Source of the DNA: Rhexocercosporidium sp. MPI-PUGE-AT-0058
Taxonomy: Eukaryota; Ascomycota; Leotiomycetes; Helotiales
NCBI GenBank assembly: GCA_020746875.1
Contig: JAGTJL010000004.1
Coordinates: forward strand, 1,302,001-1,366,000
Reading direction: 5' to 3'
DNA: 64,000 nucleotides
This document shows positions 59,362 through 64,000 of this stretch, piece by piece. The stretch's first letter is position 1. The number at the start of each line of letters is the position of its first letter. A program made the position numbers and the translations under genes. The notes under the pieces are model-generated. The model was not told where the DNA came from and did no database searches. It worked only from the letters and a program-made list of their open reading frames with translations.

Positions 59362-60351
59362 GTTTACTGGCTTTGGTGGTTTGATGACTTGAAGACGAGA
59401 ATGAAGAGAGTGTGAGAGGGGAAAAGACAGATTGGTATTTTATGAGCGGGGGGTTACATGCATATACCTACCTTACCCTTTCCACGTACCATACACGAAC
59501 ACAACCTAACCCATCTCACTCTACAGACACATTACCGAATGCTCGACGATCCCTCGTTCCCCGTACCCCTGCAACAGTCATCCTCATCACTTCACCTCCA
59601 ATCCAACCTTGTCTGACCATCTAACCAAAATCACAGGAATCGGGAAATATACAAATACAACGTCAAGAGTCTCGCGTGGACTTCTCGTTCTGGCTAGACG
59701 CATCGCAGCTAGCGTTGTGCCTTTCCGGGGCACCATAGACTGTGATGAGCTCGTACTTTCAGTGGCGAATCAGATCGTTGCTGACGGCTGATTAAGCTAG
59801 GAAGCTGGCTTCGCAAGACTGCTAGGTACAGATGCACTGGCCGGGTGTACGTTTATGGTTAGAGGGTATAGATACGTAGGTGAGATGAGATGAGATGATA
59901 AGCTTTGATAGAGTGGGAATCGTGTCGTGAGTATTGAAATAGTCTTGTGATATATGTACTGTACGTAGATGAGGAAGATGAATTACCTAACCTGCCTGAA
60001 TTTGACGAGCGAAAACGTGGAAATGCAAGAGAGCAGCGCATGACTTCAAATTCAGTGAAAGACTCTACATGGACACCTTTTTGGTGTTGAAATAATTACA
60101 AGTTTACCGAATTCACATACGAGCTGTCAAAATTGGTGATGGAGAGATAGACCCTTGAAATTACCTCGCTAAGTTAAGTCAGCTCAGTCTTTGCGGAAGG
60201 GTACCGGTACGTACCTGAGGTCAACTAGCATACATAGGTAGGCACCTACGATAATCAGAAGATTCTATGAAACACTTCCTAAAATGCAGAGAACATCTCG
60301 TTCCACTTCTAGCATAACAATTCTAGAAGAAGTCACAGGTTGAGATTGCCA

Positions 60352-60389
60352 AGGCTATCTAGAAAGTCTTCCTAGGCTATCTAGAAAGT
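60352..60389. repeat. 16 nt direct repeat
   Basis: Two exact 16 nt copies (60352-60367 and 60374-60389) of AGGCTATCTAGAAAGT with a 22 nt period lie in the gene-free region. Confidence 0.85.
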
Positions 60390-60573
60390 GAGAGCCATCT
60401 TCCTACCAGGACACCTCCTCTAAGCAAGTATCAAAGTAAGCCGTGGACAATTTACATAATTTCGTCCTTCAAATCCCTACCTCAGGTTATCTGTCATCTT
60501 AATATCAACTGCGAAAACACCAGCCTTCCGAGTGAGAACCTGGAAGGTACGTGAGTCATGTGACTGGGTCGAG

Positions 60574-60579
60574 CACGTG
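60574..60579. promoter_or_regulatory. CACGTG motif (candidate Pho4/NUC-1 site)
   Basis: This perfect palindrome lies about 1.25 kb upstream of the PHO81-type start. CACGTG is the core bound by Pho4/NUC-1, but also by other bHLH proteins, and it occurs elsewhere in the window. Confidence 0.3.
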
Positions 60580-60804
60580 TAAATATCAGCCACACGAGGC
60601 TGAGTCTTCTGGACATCGAATTGTTGGCTTTTCTCTGATGCCAGCAACATCCGGAGATGCAATTCTCATTATTCATTCCTGTACCACATATTCCCAGCCC
60701 ATGACTCGATGAAAGGTCCCCAGAGATGGTCAGATGCTTAGTCACAGCTGAGAGCCAGCCTCGTGGGACGCGAACATCGCCAAAACTTTCAGCCTCGGAG
60801 AAGA

Positions 60805-60810
60805 CACGTG
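60805..60810. promoter_or_regulatory. CACGTG motif (candidate Pho4/NUC-1 site)
   Basis: A second perfect copy, about 230 bp from the first and about 1 kb upstream of the PHO81-type start. Its role is inferred from the gene downstream only. Confidence 0.3.
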
Positions 60811-61428
60811 TGGTGTTGATTGGCTGGGATGGCTCGAAAAAGAAAAAATCGGAGAAAGTGAGGGGCCTTTGAACATCCCACCTCGGAAGCGAGAGAGCTT
60901 CTTTCCCTTCCCTGTGTGTGGAGACAAGCCTGTCCCGTACCACCTCACCCAACACTTTATTTTTTATTTTCATGTCGGATATTATTCTCGAGCATGCTAG
61001 CTACTGCCGCTGCCCCTCACTACGACTAAGGCTTCTCATGGCTGGGTGACATTTTGGGGTCCAGTGATTAGGTAGTGGTGGTAATTATTTCTTCACTTTA
61101 CAGAAGAGAAGTACCTACCTTCTGCTGATGCATGCGGGCTAAGTATCTAAATATCCCGTAGTGTCAACACGACCTCGAGACGAGCGAGCGAGACCCTTGG
61201 ACGCAACGACAGCAACCTCCGCCACCATCCAACTTCATCCAGCTACTTGTCCATCCATCGATCAATCAGTCAATCGCATCAAAACCCCCACTTCCCTACA
61301 ACTGTCATGAGCAGCTTGATGCAAGGCTAGGGAATCCCGGTTCTGCACGGTGCGTGCAGTACAGTACAGTTCAGTAAGTACCTCTGCGCCATCCTGTCAA
61401 TCCACTCGCTCGGGGCCACTGGGCTAAG

Positions 61429-61463
61429 CCAGACCAGACCAGCCAGACCAGACCAGACAGACC
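61429..61463. repeat. Imperfect (CCAGA)n tandem run
   Basis: About six interrupted copies of the five-base unit lie upstream of the PHO81-type gene. Confidence 0.85.
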
Positions 61464-61828
61464 TCACTTGCCAACGGAAGCATCACATGCAGCCTCGAGC
61501 GTGGTATTCCCACTGCTATCCTGTCCAGCTCTGCTCGCCCTCGTCCCATCCCACCTTCTAACCCCTCAGCTCACGTTCGACGTCATATTCGACATTCGAC
61601 GCCCTCTTCTTTAAACCCTATTTTGCAGTCAACAGACAGACCAGTCTTCTCCCTCCATTAATCTCGTCCAGTTCAGTCCAGACCAGCGAGCATGAACTTC
61701 TACATGTGACTTTGACTACATCACGCAGGACCTACATTACTTGAAATACCTCCTCTTCCCTTTCTTTCGCAAGTCCTCGCTCGTTCTCAGCCCCCGCAGG
61801 GCTCCTCTGCGGGTGCCAACACCGCATC

Positions 61829-64000
61829 ATGTACGTTCGTTCACTCCGGCGCGCTGCATGTTTTGTAATGCCAGTTACGTTACTTGAAAGCAGCTAACAG
61901 CGTCGTTCTCCCCTTGTAGGAAGTTCGGGAAACAGATTCAGAAGAGGCAGCTCGAGGTCCCGGAGTATGCTGCAAGTTTCGTCAACTACAAGGCTCTCAA
62001 GAAGGTACGTCGATCACTCTTTGCCAGTAATTCCACCAAGGAAGATAAAAAGCAATGTCACCTGCGGCTGCTTGTTCATGCGGTCTTACCGACCAAGAGA
62101 TGCTGCATGTGGGCTAACTCTTTGCTCTCAGCTCATCAAAAAGCTCTCTGCGACACCCACACTACTGGCCCTGAATGATGTCCACCGCCAGTTGGGTATC
62201 GTCGACTCCCAAGCCGCATTACAGGCTAACAAAGCAACCTTCTTCTTCCAACTCGTAAGTCAACAATGCTTTAGCTTTCTTCCTTCCTTCGCCATGCTGA
62301 CGGCTCATCAGGAACGTGAGCTGGAGAAAGTCAACGCCTTTTACCTTCAAAAGGAAGCCGAGGTATGTGGATTGTCTGACTAACTCTAAGGATTGCCACG
62401 ATTAACCCGGACAGCTCAAAATCAGACTCAAGACCCTCCTAGACAAGAAGAAAGTTTTACAGTCTCGCAACCAAAGTACCTCTAGGCGCTCCGCGAAATT
62501 CACAACTCTCGAGGAAGGGTTCCAGCAGTTTGGCAATGATCTCAATAGGCTTCAGCAGTTCGTAGAAATCAACGGGACAGCATTTTCCAAAATCCTGAAG
62601 AAGTGGGACAAAACTTCAAAGTCGAAGACGAAAGAGCTCTACCTCTCGCGCGCGGTCGAGGTTCAACCATTCTTCAACGCAACTGTCATTAGCGAACTTT
62701 CAGATCAAGCGACTACGAGTTTACAGGAGCTTGGGGCATGGTCCGAAGGCGATAATGTCAGCTTCGAGAGAAGTCCCGATCACATCGTCAGCAGCCAGCA
62801 CCTTTTAGGAACCGATGAGGGCGACGCCGATACGCTTCTCCTTGAGACGGTCATATCTGGTAGTCTTGAGCCACTCAAAGACCTTCTGCTGCGGTTGAAG
62901 ACTGCGGACCCGAATGGCTCTCGAGATATTGCGTTGTTAGAGCGCATTACCAGGACTTTCCTTGCAGCAATCAACGAAGGACCACTGCAATCATTACAAC
63001 TTCTGCTGGACACTGGACTGGTTGATGTTCAGTCGGAAGATGACATTAATGAGCGAAATTGCCTCCACCAAGCAACAATATATGGGAACTTGTTTGTTTT
63101 GGGAGTCGGACTGGAAAAAGGTGTCGCCGTAAATCGAACTGATGTGTATGGGCGTGTTCCTCTACACTATGCGTGTATGCATGGGCGTCTGGATATGGTT
63201 GAAGCATTACTAAATGGCAAGTTGGTTTTTAGGCGCACCCTGATGGACACTAACATCTCCTAGCCGATCAATCTACCATCGACCTCATCGATCACGACAA
63301 CTTTACGCCACTGATACATGCGATCATCCATGGCCACTTTGAATGTGCAGAGAGACTGTTGGCAAGATCCGCTCGAATCGATCCAACATCCGATGCAGAC
63401 CATGTCCCCTTGAATTTAGCTTGCGAGCATGGCTCAGTAGCTATTGTGGAGTTGCTACTCAAGCATGGCGCCAACATCCTACCAGATGCCGAAGGTCTAT
63501 ACCCACAACATCTTGTTGCCCGTTCAGGACAGACGCCACAACTACTTCTCCTACTCAAGGACTACGGCGCAAACCTGGACCAAATCGACAAATTGTACTC
63601 TTGGACTCCAATCTTTCATGCGGCAAGTGAGGGGAATGTTCCCTGCATGCAAACACTTCTCAATGTTGGCGTAAAGACCAACATCTTGGACGAGAAAGAG
63701 CTCTCTGCTATGTACTATGCAACCTGGGAGGGTCATCTTGAGTGTATGAGACTTCTCTCCTCGATACCTACGGACGTTCGAGGAGGTCGCAAGGCATCGC
63801 AATCAGCGGGACTTTTGACTGGAAGCAGTGCGCCTGTTCCCATGAGCCTGGATGTCGATGCCATTCCAGATCTCGAACTCCCACCTCCAATCATTCCACT
63901 CCGAAGATATGGCCACAACTTCCTCGACACGAAAACTTTCATCCAAATCAGCTTCGACGAGAATGGAGACCAACCGATGACCTTCTTCCACGATAGTAAA
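61829..64000 (+). CDS. PHO81: PHO81/NUC-2-type CDK inhibitor: SPX and ankyrin repeats (3' end beyond window)
   Basis: Exons 61829-61830 (AT), 61920-62004, 62132-62254, 62312-62362, 62415-63216 and 63264-64000 give about 600 residues before the right edge. The SPX domain opens MKFGKQIQKRQLEVPEYAAS and includes NYKALKKLIKKLS, ATFFFQLERELEKVNAFYLQ, FQQFGNDLNRLQQFVEINGT and AFSKILKKWDK. Ankyrin repeats follow, for example VYGRVPLHYACMHGRLDMVE and DHVPLNLACEHGSVAIVELL. This order matches Pho81/NUC-2, which inhibits the Pho80-Pho85 kinase when phosphate is low; SPX domains bind inositol pyrophosphates. The usual C-terminal GDPD-like region would lie outside. The start ATG is split AT|G by an 89 nt intron, and intron 5 has a GC donor (GCAAGT). 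Confidence 0.93.

Larger units (their letters stand above)
59362..61828. other. 2.5 kb gene-free region upstream of PHO81 homologue
   Basis: I find no convincing gene. A 159-codon minus-strand frame (60494-60973) was rejected. The region contains two CACGTG motifs, a 16 nt direct repeat, GTAC-rich repeats near 61360-61380, a CCAGA tandem run and a pyrimidine-rich leader just before the PHO81 start. Confidence 0.55.

Noticed and set aside
60494..60973. 159-codon ATG-initiated frame on the minus strand
   Set aside because: Composition is uneven, no domain or homologous-looking segment is seen, and it overlaps the likely PHO81 upstream regulatory region.
1..64000. Transposons, tRNA genes, CRISPR arrays, telomere repeats or a secondary-metabolite cluster
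   Set aside because: I searched by eye for transposase or reverse-transcriptase motifs, B-box-like GGTTCRANNCC, regular spaced repeats, TTAGGG runs and PKS/NRPS motifs and found none. The isolated P450, SDR and Zn2Cys6 genes are scattered among housekeeping genes.

Overview
The window is ordinary nuclear chromosome from a filamentous ascomycete (Pezizomycotina). Almost every gene carries short introns (46 to about 180 nt) with GTAAGT-like donors and CTAAC/CTGAC-like branch points. Typical fungal families are present: a Zn2Cys6 regulator, 5-oxoprolinase, a NUC-2/PHO81-type protein and a fungal ArAE transporter. The flavour of the proteins recalls Leotiomycetes, but that is only an impression. 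All exon boundaries were placed by hand from splice signals and frame continuity. For every spliced gene that lies wholly inside the window the exon lengths sum to a whole number of codons.

Left third (1-25.5 kb): an ArAE-type membrane transporter cut by the left edge (-); AIP1 (actin disassembly, -); HFI1/ADA1 (SAGA, -) divergent from GCP3/SPC98 (gamma-tubulin complex, +); a ten-exon 5-oxoprolinase (+); an unnamed multi-span membrane protein (+); a large coiled-coil protein with an N-terminal cysteine cluster (+); a Zn2Cys6 transcription factor (+); and two small unnamed genes (-).

Middle (26-46 kb): anthranilate synthase component I (+); a small Ala-rich protein whose start codon is split by an intron (+); a secreted protein (-); cytochrome c (-) divergent from a putative mitochondrial membrane protein (+); RRP42 (exosome, -); a short-chain dehydrogenase (+); ATE1 arginyltransferase (-); a 3.2 kb gene-free, microsatellite-rich stretch; a DDP1/Aps1-type Nudix hydrolase (+); and LSM1 (+).

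Right third (47-64 kb): the ribosome-biogenesis AAA ATPase RIX7 (-) divergent from ESCRT-III VPS20 (+); a DUF2293 protein (-); a mitochondrial carrier (-); a cytochrome P450 with an unusual I-helix (-); a 2.5 kb gene-free stretch; and the 5' part of a PHO81/NUC-2 homologue (SPX plus ankyrin repeats, +) cut by the right edge.

Most genes are unrelated housekeeping genes, and I see no secondary-metabolite cluster, transposon, rRNA, tRNA or CRISPR. The one possible functional link is between the DDP1-type hydrolase, whose family degrades inositol pyrophosphates, and the PHO81-type SPX protein, whose domain family binds them. They lie about 19 kb apart and both sit behind unusually long, repeat-rich upstream regions. 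The main oddities are in gene structure: start codons split AT|G by introns, first coding exons of 2 to 19 nt, a GC-AG intron, stop-free in-frame introns, and a low-complexity insertion in the Sm fold of LSM1. I found no convincing undescribed system.
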